Origin: Planctomycetota bacterium
Lineage (GTDB): Bacteria > Planctomycetota > UBA1135 > GCA-002686595
DNA: 32,684 nucleotides
Reading direction: 5' to 3'
Assembly (NCBI GenBank): GCA_002720975.1
Contig: PBIX01000004.1
Coordinates: 1 to 32,684, forward strand
Position numbers and translations under genes: made by a program. Under the pieces are notes generated by a model, which worked only from the letters and a program-made list of their open reading frames with translations, was not told the DNA's origin and did not search any database. Within the stretch, counting starts at the first letter, position 1. Each line of letters opens with the position of its first letter. Shown in pieces: positions 25,230-32,684 of this stretch.

Positions 25230-25870
25230 GAGGTGGCGAGGACCTGGCCATCCTCCAGGCGGAAGCGGTGGGTGCCCAGTCGGTCCGCTTCTTGGGGATT
25301 GTGGGTGACGTGGAGCACTGTAACGTCCCCGCGATCTCGAAGGCTCTCCAGATACCGGCAGAGTTCGGAGTGCATTTGCTCGTCCAATGCGGAGAGGGGT
25401 TCATCGAGCAGAAGTAGCTTGGGCTTGCCTGCCAGTGCGCGGCCGAGCGCCACGCGTTGACGTTCTCCGCCGGACAGGCCCGCAGGCATACGCATCAGCA
25501 GTGGATTGAGCTCAAGGCGCTCCGCCAACTCCGAGACCCGCTCCTGCCGGCGGGCCTTGGGCCACCCGCGGAAGCGGGGAGCAAAATCAAGGTGCTCCTC
25601 GACAGTCATGGTGTCGAACAGGACGCCGTCCTGGGGGAGATACCCGATCTCACGGTCCGCAGGGCGGAGGTGGTTGGAGGCTTGGCCTGCGATGGAGAGA
25701 TCTCCAGCCATCAGCGGGGCCAACCCGGCGATCAACTCCAACAGCGTGGTCTTGCCGCTACCTGTCCGGCCCATCAGTACTCCGTAGGCCCCGCTGGGCA
25801 GATCCATACTGATCGGGCCCAATGGGAACGTGCCAACGGCCGTGCTGCACTGTTCGAGTCGCAGGCTCAT
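25226..25870 (-). CDS. Molybdate/tungstate-type ABC transporter ATP-binding protein
   Basis: A 214-residue ABC ATPase powering the adjacent permease. All motifs are present: Walker A GRTGSGKT (34-41), Q-loop Gln80, signature LSGGERQRVAL (132-142), Walker B LLLLDEP with Asp156-Glu157, D-loop SALD and switch His190. It lacks the C-terminal molybdate-binding MOP/TOBE domain of full-length ModC (about 350 residues), so intracellular oxyanion feedback through this domain is not expected. It is therefore more like the short ATPases of tungstate (Tup) systems. Its ATG overlaps the permease stop and its stop overlaps the MoaD-like start, each by four bases. Confidence 0.92.
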   Translation of the reverse strand: MSLRLEQCSTAVGTFPLGPISMDLPSGAYGVLMGRTGSGKTTLLELIAGLAPLMAGDLSIAGQASNHLRPADREIGYLPQDGVLFDTMTVEEHLDFAPRFRGWPKARRQERVSELAERLELNPLLMRMPAGLSGGERQRVALGRALAGKPKLLLLDEPLSALDEQMHSELCRYLESLRDRGDVTVLHVTHNPQEADRLGTHRFRLEDGQVLATS

Positions 25871-26691
25871 CGCCCCACCTTCAAGCCAAGTAGTCGACCC
25901 AGGAGAAGGCAGCCCACGGCCGCGGCAACCAGAACCAGGGAGACGGCAACGGCCGCCTCCAGGTCTCCAACGGATAACTCCAGGAAGACGGTGGATGGCA
26001 GAACCTCCGTCTTCATGCGCGTGGCCCCTGAGAAAACAAGAACCGGACCGAATTCGCCGAGGGCTCGAGCCCAGGCCAGCAACCCAGCACTCAGGACGCC
26101 CTTCCAGGCGGATGGCAGGACAACGTGCCAGAAGGCCTGGCGCGAAGAGCAGCCCAGTGTGCGGGCCACTTCCTCACAGCGCGGGTCCAACTGGTCAAAG
26201 GTGACGCGCAGGGTGCGTATGGCAAAAGCACAAGAGACGGCGAACTGCGCAATGACGATGCTGGGCACCTCGTAGGTGATCCCCACCCCGAAGGCAGCCT
26301 TGAATCCGGCCTCCAGTTGCTTTCCAGCGCCGGTCTGAAAGAGGATCAGCAAGGAGAGTCCGATCACCATCGGGGGGAGCACGATGGGGATGTCCAGGAC
26401 TGCGTCGACGAGGGCTTTTCCGGGAAACTGGCGACGCCCCATGATGTAGCCGATGGGGACAGCGAACCAGACCGAGAGTATGGCTGTGATTGTGGCGGTT
26501 ATGAAGGATAGGCCAAACGCGTGCCGTATCTCGGGTCGGGCCAGGGCAGCCTGGATGGCTGGGAGCGTGGTGAAGGATGCGTCCGCCAGCAGCATGGCCA
26601 CGACGAGCAGGAGGTAGGTTAAGCCCAGCCCGATCAGGGTGGCAAAAAAGACCCTGTCTCCCGCACTGCTGGCAGGGCGGGTGGCGCTCAT
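25867..26691 (-). CDS. Molybdate/tungstate-type ABC transporter permease
   Basis: A 274-residue inner-membrane permease of the ModB/TupB/CysU type with about six hydrophobic helices. The cytoplasmic coupling loop is visible as EEVARTLGCSSRQAFWHVVLPSAWKG, which contains the EAA motif that contacts the ATPase, followed by ALGEFGPVLVFSG, a stretch typical of molybdate permeases. The open frame extends 40 codons upstream, but ATG 26691 overlaps the stop of the binding-protein gene by four bases, removes a low-complexity N-terminus and gives the usual length. It forms the channel for the substrate delivered by the double binding protein encoded just before it. Confidence 0.93.
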   Translation of the reverse strand: MSATRPASSAGDRVFFATLIGLGLTYLLLVVAMLLADASFTTLPAIQAALARPEIRHAFGLSFITATITAILSVWFAVPIGYIMGRRQFPGKALVDAVLDIPIVLPPMVIGLSLLILFQTGAGKQLEAGFKAAFGVGITYEVPSIVIAQFAVSCAFAIRTLRVTFDQLDPRCEEVARTLGCSSRQAFWHVVLPSAWKGVLSAGLLAWARALGEFGPVLVFSGATRMKTEVLPSTVFLELSVGDLEAAVAVSLVLVAAAVGCLLLGRLLGLKVGR

Positions 26692-28175
26692 GATCCTTCC
26701 TCCCACCCGAAACCGAACGTTTCGAACTGCACGCGTTGGTCTGCATCGGTAAGGGCCTGGTAGAGTCGCTCGAGCAGCAAACGATGGGGCGTCTCCAGAG
26801 CTGCGGCCCAAGGCTGGCGGGCCCTTGCACCTGCGGGCCCAAGCTCAATCACCTGCAAACTGGCCTTGGAGGTGTTGGAGGCGTAGACCAAGGCGGCATC
26901 GAGCGAACCCGTTAGCAACTGGTTGGTCAGCATGTCGCCAGTGGGTGTCCAGACGCGGACGTTGCCGGAATCTGCCAGCGCACGGGTCAGGTTGGCCCGC
27001 TCCAGGACCTCTTGGCTCAAGGCGCCCAGGGCGGACTTGTCCGGGTCCCCCAGGCCTACCCGAAGGTCCGGCTTCAAGAGGTCGTCAAGGGTTTGAAGCC
27101 CGAGGGGGTTATCGGGCTGTGTGATCAGCACGAGGGGGTTGCTGCTGACCACTCTGCCGGGGTGGAAGCGTGGCTGCACCAGGTCGAGGAAGGTCTGGTC
27201 ACAGGCAAAGTAGGCATCCGGTCTGGCTCCTGCCTGCATCTGGGCCACCAGGAGCCCGCACCCGTTATAGGTACGTCGGAGTTGGATGCCCTCGCGTGCT
27301 GCGAAAGTGTCAAGGGCGCCCTCAACAGCACCGCGGAGCATGGCGCCACAGTACAGATCCAAGGTCGGGACCTCGGTCCAGGGATCGCCCTCGGAAGGCT
27401 GGAATCCGTGGGCGCTAAACTCTACCCCGCCCTCATCTGGAGCAGAGAGGAACCGGGCCAGACGCAGGGCCGCAGTGGGGTGGGCGGATTTGGAGATGAC
27501 CCCGGCGTAGACCCAGGAGCGGAACTCCGAGAAGACGGAATCCTCAACCGCATCCAGTCCAGAGATCTGGTTGACCGTTGCGTCCCAGACGATGGCGGCA
27601 TCCAGTGATCCCAAGGAAATGTCGCTGGCCAACTCCGTCACGGTGGGTTTCAGTACCAGGGCATGAGCGCGAACGGCATCCCAAGCGCCAGCCTCCTGGA
27701 GGGCGTCGCGCGCTATCGTGCCGATGGCCGTCGCTCCTGGCTGAGCGAGCCCCAGTCGGAGTCCCTCTGCAAGGAGATCCTGAACCCCTGCGATATTCAG
27801 GGGGTTGCCCTCCGCTACGGCAATAACCGGGCGCTGCCCAGCCAGGGGAAGCACCTCACGCAAGAGCCCCTTGGTCACGGCCCGTTCGATGAAGACCTGG
27901 TCGGCCGGCAGGTAGAGGTCGCCCTTGTTGGCCACCTCCATGTTCGCCAGGAGGGTTCCCGACCCGGCGTACTGGACCTGGGTGGGAACTCCGTACCTTC
28001 GCTCGAAATCAGCGAGGAGAGACTCGACGGGCCTGCGGACTCCAGCAGCCACGTAGAGGGTCAGGGTGGTTCCTGCGTCACCTTCCGGGCCGATCGGGCG
28101 GTCGCGTTGGCTGTACCACAGGCCCCCCAGCAGCGCCAAGATGGATAGGAGCAGGAATACGCCAGGACCCTTCAT
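26688..28175 (-). CDS. Membrane-anchored double ModA-like substrate-binding protein
   Basis: A 495-residue extracytoplasmic protein with an N-terminal membrane helix (about 5-21) and no lipobox cysteine. It carries two ModA-like binding domains in tandem, about 37-265 and 270-495. Domain 1 begins LTLYVAAGVRRPVE and has AGSGT at 70-74, then DLYLPAD and VIAVAEGNP. Domain 2 begins LDLYCGAMLRG, has NGCGLL, DAYFACD, LVLITQPDNP, and ends FGFGWEE. Both retain the family pattern, with different ligand-loop residues. Known ModA and TupA proteins carry one such domain. Two sites could raise local substrate concentration or bind different oxyanions. ATG 28175 is preferred because the upstream frame would cross the divergent promoter and overlap the forward gene. 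Confidence 0.88.
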   Translation of the reverse strand: MKGPGVFLLLSILALLGGLWYSQRDRPIGPEGDAGTTLTLYVAAGVRRPVESLLADFERRYGVPTQVQYAGSGTLLANMEVANKGDLYLPADQVFIERAVTKGLLREVLPLAGQRPVIAVAEGNPLNIAGVQDLLAEGLRLGLAQPGATAIGTIARDALQEAGAWDAVRAHALVLKPTVTELASDISLGSLDAAIVWDATVNQISGLDAVEDSVFSEFRSWVYAGVISKSAHPTAALRLARFLSAPDEGGVEFSAHGFQPSEGDPWTEVPTLDLYCGAMLRGAVEGALDTFAAREGIQLRRTYNGCGLLVAQMQAGARPDAYFACDQTFLDLVQPRFHPGRVVSSNPLVLITQPDNPLGLQTLDDLLKPDLRVGLGDPDKSALGALSQEVLERANLTRALADSGNVRVWTPTGDMLTNQLLTGSLDAALVYASNTSKASLQVIELGPAGARARQPWAAALETPHRLLLERLYQALTDADQRVQFETFGFGWEEGS

Positions 28176-28183
28176 CGGGCGGG

Positions 28184-28189
28184 ATTCTA
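28184..28189 (-). promoter_or_regulatory. -10-like box for the molybdate/tungstate operon
   Basis: On the reverse strand TAGAAT lies eight bases before ATG 28175. It overlaps a TATAGA, giving two alternative -10 registers. A TTGACC on the same strand is 22-24 bases upstream, too far for a standard spacer. The arrangement suggests a leaderless or very short-leader transcript. Confidence 0.5.
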
Positions 28190-28223
28190 TAGAGAGGGCA
28201 GCCTCTGGCGGGCGGTCAATCCT

Positions 28224-28229
28224 TAGAAT
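28224..28229 (+). promoter_or_regulatory. -10-like box for the PQQ/LamG gene
   Basis: TAGAAT lies ten bases before ATG 28240 in the 64-base divergent region, matching the box facing the other way at 28184-28189. No Shine-Dalgarno is seen in between, which supports a leaderless or very short leader. Confidence 0.5.
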
Positions 28230-28239
28230 CACGTATCCC

Positions 28240-31200
28240 ATGCGCGCCCTGACCACCTGCTTCACCACCTCGCTCCTGTTCCTGGCTGCACTCACCCAGG
28301 AGGGCCAAGCTCGATCCCCCCAAGAGGGTGATAGCCACGATTGGCCGACCCATCGCGGGGACCTGCGGCGTAGCGGTGTGTCCCCCTCACCTCTGATCGT
28401 CACCCGCCTTGCGCCCCAGTGGAGCTGGGCCTCCGCGCACGATCCCTCTCCGGCTTGGCCCGGGCCCGCGCGTTGGGACGCATACGCGGGGCTTGCGGGG
28501 TTGAGCTCCATGCGCAACTACGACCCGGTGTTTCACCCCAGCGTGGCTGGGGGACGGGTCTACTTCGGGTCGTCAAGCGAGGATGCCGTTGTTTGCCTTG
28601 ACGCGACAAGTGGGCAGACTTTGTGGCGACATCCGGTGGGCGGTCCAGTCCGAGTGGCCCCTCACGTGCATGGGGGTCGCGTGTACTTCGGTAGCGACGA
28701 TGGTGTGGCCTATTGTGTTGATGCGACCAGCGGTGCGCCTGTCTGGCGCGTTGTGGGCGAACCCACTGCCGGTCGCATTTGGAATAACGGGAGGATGATC
28801 TCGACTCACCCCGTTCGAACGGGGGTCTGCGTCATCGGTGAGCGTGCCGTGTTTGGGGCTTCACTTCTGCCGTGGGAGGCCAGCACGATAGTGGCCGTCG
28901 ATGCGGAGACGGGTCTGCTGGATCGCCCGGGTGGCTACCGCCGTTCGCTGGGTTCGGGCATGACTCTCGAAGGTGCCATGGCCGTTGCCGGCGACCTTCT
29001 GGTTGTGCCCCAGGGGCGTGTCGCGCCACTGCTCCTGGATCACGTGCAAGGGGAGTCCAAGGGTTCGCTTGCTGGCGGGGGGGGCTCGTTTTGCATTATC
29101 GATCCCGAGGGGGGCGTCCTGCATGGTCCGGGAAACAAGGACGGTTGGATCACAGACTCCAAAGGTACAGGGGGCGAAGCTGTCGCCAGTTATGCCAAGG
29201 GCACGGCCATGGTCGTGGGCGAGCACGTCGCCTACATGCTCTCCCCTGGACACCTTGGCGCCCTGGACCGGCCTACCCAGTCGATCCTGTGGACGGTCGA
29301 GACCACCTGCTCCGACACCCTCCTCATGGTGGGGCCTTGGTTGGTGCTGGGCGGTATGGGGCGCGTGGAGGCGCGCGATGCCTTGAGCGGCCAGCTTGTT
29401 TGGGAGGCCACGGTCCCGGGTCGCGTGCATGGGTTGGCGTGCACCGCAGAGCACCTGTTCGTGGCGACGGACAAGGGGGTACTGACTGCCTTTGGGGAGG
29501 AGGATGCCGCCCCGGGCCGGGTTCGGGATGAGCTGGCACGGGCTGCGCCCCAGAGCTTGGCACCCCCCGCCGAAGTTCCCACGGGGCCCCACCCTTCACT
29601 TCTGGATCACTTTCTCTTTCAGGAGCCGACCATCGAGCATCGGCCCCTTCGCGAGGGCAACCCCTTCACCCATCCCTGGGCCATGAACCTGGGGCAGCCG
29701 GGAGGGCCTGAGGCTCACATACGCGGCCCTCTGGACCTCATCCAGGCTGGCGAGTTGCACGCCTTGGCGTTGGACGGCAGCTCACAGGAGCTTCAGCTTG
29801 CTGCCCGCGCCGACTTTACCCGTCTGCCGCGAGAGGAGATTTCGGCTGAAGCCTGGGTGCGCGTGGACAAGTCCCAAACGTGGGGCGGGCTTGTCGGGGC
29901 TATGCAGGACAACGGTGAATACGAACGCGGCTGGATCCTTGGCTACAGGCAGGACCGCTTCGGCTTTGCTCTCAAGGGCTCTGCGGGTAGCGGTCCCATG
30001 ACCTGGCTCCTGTCCCCGCAGCCCATGACTCTACGTGGGTGGCACCACGTGGTCGGCACCTACGATGGGCGGGCTATGCGACTGTACGTCGATGGGGAAG
30101 CCGTGGCGCAGAGCACCGCCCAGTCAGGGTCCATCCAATACCCCGAGCACGCCTTCTACCAGGCGGGGGCCTACCGGGATGACGATGAGTTCTTCCGGAT
30201 CAGTGGGGCTCTGCATGAGCTTGCCGTGTGGACGGCAGTACTGACCGGGGAAGAGGTTCAGGAACGCTACCGGGGCAAGCGGGCTCTCTTCCCTGAGCCG
30301 ACCCCTCCGCCCACGGAAATTGCCGGGCCCGCCGCCAGGGCCGAAGAAAACCTGGTCATGGCGCGCGGACCCATTATCGATTTTCCCGTCAGGGGTCGGA
30401 CGCGGTTACGGGTGCATCTGCCTGACGCTGCTGCGCTACGTTGGATCCTGGTGGGGCCCCGAGGGGAGGAGGTCGTGGTGTCCTCCTCCGCGGCTGCACG
30501 ACACCACGAGCTGTCGACGCGCGCACTGCTCCCGCAGACCCTCTACACCTATTACGTGGAATCGGAGGGGGCGAGGAGCCCTGTGTTGGAGTGTGACACT
30601 CACTTCGACCTGGGTTTTCCGGGGCTGCTTGGTGGTGCCTCCCGGGAGCCGTGGTCGACGATCCTGAGTGAAGCAGAGCCGGGGCGCGGGGTCATCGTTG
30701 TCCTTGGGGCCAGCTCCGAGGGCCCTTGGCTGGACTGTGTGCGGCACACGGAAGCGCAGGTCCTCGTCATCGCGGCATCGGACGAGAGCGCTCAAGCCCT
30801 TCGACAGGTTCTGCTTGAAAAGGGTCTTCATGGTCAGCGCGTCAACGTGCACAGCATGCCTGACGGCGTGAGCCCGGACATCCCTCCTTGCTCGGTCAAC
30901 GCTCTGCTTGTGGACCCCACCTGCCTGGAGAGTGCGCAGGGTTGGGTGGAGGCGGGGATCCTGGAGTCCCTGAGGCCCTCAGGCGGGACAGCCTGGTTGC
31001 CTCGCAGCCTGGAAACAGAAGATATCGAGGAGTGCTCCCGGTGGGCCTCGACCACCGACGTCCAGGGCTTCAAGCTCCTGGTGCGCGGCGAACTTGAGGG
31101 GGCTGGATCCTGGACCCACATGTACGCATCCGCCGACAACTCGGCGTTTGGTGGAGAGGAGTTGGCGGGGGCCCATGGTGTGGACGACCTGGATCTGGTT

Positions 31201-32385
31201 TGGGTCGGTCGTCCGGGTCCGCGCTACCAAACGGACCGGCAGAATCGCAAACCCTCACCTCTGGCGGTGGCGGGGCGACTGTTCCTGCAGGGCCATCAGC
31301 GCATTATCGCTCTAGATGGACACAATGGCCAGCCGCTCTGGAATCAGGAGCGGCCTGAATTGGCGCGCTTCAATGTTCCCCGTTCGTCATCGAACTGGTG
31401 CGCCGACGAGCAGAGCCTCTTTGTGGCCATGGGGCAGAGGGTCGAGCGCCTCGGCGCTCAGGATGGGCAGCTCCTCAAGACCTATCAGCTTCCCCGTGGG
31501 GTGCGTGGGGACTGGGGATTTGTGGCGTCCCTCGACGACCAGCTGATCGGGACCGTGACGCCTCGTGGCGCGCAGCACACCGCCTGGTGGGGGTCCAGCG
31601 CCTGGTACGACGGGCGCGATGGCGAGCCGGCCAAGAAGATTGCAAGCCACGCCCTGTTTGCGCTTAACAAATCCAGCGGGGCCCCAACCTGGATCTACAA
31701 GGGGGGCCGGGTCCTGGACGTTACCCTGACCATTGCCGACGGGTGCATCTGGTTCGTCGAGGCCCGCCATTCGGATCTCGACCCCACCGCGGGACGACTG
31801 GACGGCCCCGCATTGTGGTCAGACCTGACCTTGGTCTGCCTGGATGCCTTCAGCGGCGAGGTGCTATGGGAGCGGGAGGCCAAGCCCATGGCGGGTACCG
31901 TAGCTTTCTATCTGGCGCACGCCGATGGGCACCTGATCCTGCTCTCATCGAGCGGTGGCCACTCAGCCCTCTACGCATTTGATGCGGATACAGGCGAGAG
32001 TCGCTGGCGGAATAAGTATGCATGGGAGGCCGATCACCATGGCAAACACCTCTCCCGGCCGGCCCTCGTGGGTGGGAAGGTCTACGCGCGGCCTGGGGTC
32101 TTCGACCTGGAGACCGGCGAGGCCTTGGATGTATCGTTCCCTGAAGGGCATCAGTGCGGAAGCTACGCCGCCACCTCCAACACCTTGATCTTGCGTGCCG
32201 GAGACCTCTGTGTCTGGAATATCGAGGAGGGCGGGTCGTCGACCTGGAGTCGGCTGCGGCCCGACTGTTGGATCAGCACCATTCCCGGCAATGGCATGCT
32301 GCTCTCGCCCGAGGGTGGGGGTGGTTGCTCCTGCGGATCATGGCTAGAGGCCTCCATGGGTTTCCTTCCCAAAGAGGCCCGCTGA
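28240..32385 (+). CDS. Giant secreted protein: PQQ-like propeller, LamG, Rossmann-like domain, PQQ-like propeller
   Basis: A 1381-residue exported protein. Signal peptide about 1-25. Residues about 28-424 are PQQ/BamB-like propeller blades (GGRVYFGSSSEDAVVCLDATSG, then a second with GGRVYFGSDDGVAYCVDATSG). A LamG/concanavalin-like domain spans about 475-684 (WHHVVGTYDGRAMRLYVDG). A fibronectin-like segment lies about 717-784, and a Rossmann/methyltransferase-like domain about 818-950 without a clear SAM-binding glycine motif. A second propeller fills about 951-1364, starting WTHMYASADNSAFGG and RIIALDGHNGQPLW. This order, with WTHxYADxxNS near the join, is a known family expanded in Planctomycetes, often annotated as PQQ-binding-like or dehydrogenase; its substrate is unknown. 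The frame opens earlier at 28066, but ATG 28240 gives a signal peptide. Confidence 0.9.
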   Translation: MRALTTCFTTSLLFLAALTQEGQARSPQEGDSHDWPTHRGDLRRSGVSPSPLIVTRLAPQWSWASAHDPSPAWPGPARWDAYAGLAGLSSMRNYDPVFHPSVAGGRVYFGSSSEDAVVCLDATSGQTLWRHPVGGPVRVAPHVHGGRVYFGSDDGVAYCVDATSGAPVWRVVGEPTAGRIWNNGRMISTHPVRTGVCVIGERAVFGASLLPWEASTIVAVDAETGLLDRPGGYRRSLGSGMTLEGAMAVAGDLLVVPQGRVAPLLLDHVQGESKGSLAGGGGSFCIIDPEGGVLHGPGNKDGWITDSKGTGGEAVASYAKGTAMVVGEHVAYMLSPGHLGALDRPTQSILWTVETTCSDTLLMVGPWLVLGGMGRVEARDALSGQLVWEATVPGRVHGLACTAEHLFVATDKGVLTAFGEEDAAPGRVRDELARAAPQSLAPPAEVPTGPHPSLLDHFLFQEPTIEHRPLREGNPFTHPWAMNLGQPGGPEAHIRGPLDLIQAGELHALALDGSSQELQLAARADFTRLPREEISAEAWVRVDKSQTWGGLVGAMQDNGEYERGWILGYRQDRFGFALKGSAGSGPMTWLLSPQPMTLRGWHHVVGTYDGRAMRLYVDGEAVAQSTAQSGSIQYPEHAFYQAGAYRDDDEFFRISGALHELAVWTAVLTGEEVQERYRGKRALFPEPTPPPTEIAGPAARAEENLVMARGPIIDFPVRGRTRLRVHLPDAAALRWILVGPRGEEVVVSSSAAARHHELSTRALLPQTLYTYYVESEGARSPVLECDTHFDLGFPGLLGGASREPWSTILSEAEPGRGVIVVLGASSEGPWLDCVRHTEAQVLVIAASDESAQALRQVLLEKGLHGQRVNVHSMPDGVSPDIPPCSVNALLVDPTCLESAQGWVEAGILESLRPSGGTAWLPRSLETEDIEECSRWASTTDVQGFKLLVRGELEGAGSWTHMYASADNSAFGGEELAGAHGVDDLDLVWVGRPGPRYQTDRQNRKPSPLAVAGRLFLQGHQRIIALDGHNGQPLWNQERPELARFNVPRSSSNWCADEQSLFVAMGQRVERLGAQDGQLLKTYQLPRGVRGDWGFVASLDDQLIGTVTPRGAQHTAWWGSSAWYDGRDGEPAKKIASHALFALNKSSGAPTWIYKGGRVLDVTLTIADGCIWFVEARHSDLDPTAGRLDGPALWSDLTLVCLDAFSGEVLWEREAKPMAGTVAFYLAHADGHLILLSSSGGHSALYAFDADTGESRWRNKYAWEADHHGKHLSRPALVGGKVYARPGVFDLETGEALDVSFPEGHQCGSYAATSNTLILRAGDLCVWNIEEGGSSTWSRLRPDCWISTIPGNGMLLSPEGGGGCSCGSWLEASMGFLPKEAR

Positions 32386-32684
32386 TGCGGTTGCAAGCCG
32401 CTCTCGCCTGCCTGGGATTGGCGTCGGTGGCTGTGATCTGTCGGTACACCATTCGGGATATCGGCTTTGTGAATCTCCGCCCTGACGAGTACGTCCTGAC
32501 GCGGGTTGTGTCTGCGGAAAACAAGGAGACCGTTCTCTCGAAGGAGCTCTCTGCCCTGGGTGCGGTTCTATGCCATGACAGCAACCTGCGCGTGACGGGA
32601 TTGAATGCGCAGAGAACGCAGGACGGGCAGTGGCGCGACCTGCTGGACGGAGCGGGTCTCGATGCCGCGTGGTTCCTGACCGGA
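32385..32684 (+). CDS. Exported or anchored protein of unknown function (3' partial)
   Basis: An open frame from ATG 32385, sharing one base with the preceding stop (TGATG), runs 100 codons to the window end without a stop. The N-terminus has a hydrophobic helix (about 3-18, LQAALACLGLASVAVI), then CRYTIRDIGFVNL, LRPDEYVLTRV and a mixed hydrophilic region. The RDxGFVxL pattern recalls a segment seen next to PQQ-type proteins in Planctomycetes, but I cannot name a family. Overlap with the PQQ/LamG gene suggests co-translation and a shared task at the cell envelope. The remainder lies past the window. Confidence 0.75.
   Translation, partial: MRLQAALACLGLASVAVICRYTIRDIGFVNLRPDEYVLTRVVSAENKETVLSKELSALGAVLCHDSNLRVTGLNAQRTQDGQWRDLLDGAGLDAAWFLTG

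Noticed and set aside
26688-28175. Lipoprotein anchoring of the double binding protein
   Set aside because: No lipobox cysteine follows the hydrophobic stretch (LLGGLWYSQ), so a membrane-helix anchor is more likely.
28066-28239. Upstream extension of the PQQ/LamG gene to 28066
   Set aside because: It would run antisense through the start of the ModA-like gene and hide the signal peptide; ATG 28240 is followed directly by one.
28176-28517. N-terminal extension of the double ModA-like gene to 28517
   Set aside because: It would cross the divergent promoter and read antisense through the signal peptide of the PQQ gene; ATG 28175 gives a normal membrane anchor.

Overview
The window is GC-rich bacterial chromosome, packed with genes and free of tRNA, rRNA, CRISPR arrays or insertion sequences that I can see. 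Three protein families point to a Planctomycetota-like organism: a very long secreted protein combining PQQ-type propellers, a LamG domain and a Rossmann-like domain; a PhoD-like phosphatase with the long signature common in that phylum; and a single-chain tandem UvrA. The phylum is an inference. No stretch above about 300 bases lacks a gene; the longest gap is the 206 bases before uvrA (5707-5912).

Layout. 1-1520 is the 3' part of a hybrid sensor histidine kinase. 1602-5706 holds a secreted M28 metallopeptidase, a PBP4/DacB-type D,D-carboxypeptidase and an inositol-monophosphatase-family enzyme, the last two overlapping end to start. 5913-16643 is one tightly coupled forward block: a 1937-residue tandem UvrA, a bacterial XPB helicase, an XPB-N-terminal-domain/Rv0862c-like partner, a TenI/ThiE-like protein and a tiny membrane-anchored S26-peptidase-like protein. 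Each gene abuts or overlaps the next by 4 bases. 16669-18978 is a secreted fusion of a serine beta-lactamase-like domain with a NamZ muramidase domain, preceded by its own -10-like box.

On the reverse strand, a SWIM-SNF2 helicase (19095-22343) converges on that gene. Upstream of it, reading leftwards, come a molybdate/tungstate-type ABC transporter with two binding domains in one polypeptide (28175-25226), a MoaD-like sulfur carrier, a divergent MoeB/ThiF-like protein and the PhoD-like phosphatase. A 64-base divergent promoter region separates this operon from the forward PQQ/LamG gene (28240-32385), which overlaps the start of one more secreted or anchored protein cut by the window end.

How the genes fit together. 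The uvrA-XPB-partner block reads as a nucleotide excision repair module in which bacterial damage recognition (UvrA) is encoded with a TFIIH-like helicase pair. This is the most interesting system here. The reverse operon joins oxyanion uptake to sulfur-carrier and adenylation proteins, suggesting a path from molybdate or tungstate uptake to pterin cofactor, although the MoeB-like protein lacks several key residues. The DacB and NamZ genes add peptidoglycan trimming and recycling. Several promoters look leaderless: a TAGAAT/TAGGAT box lies only 6-10 bases before ATG at three genes.
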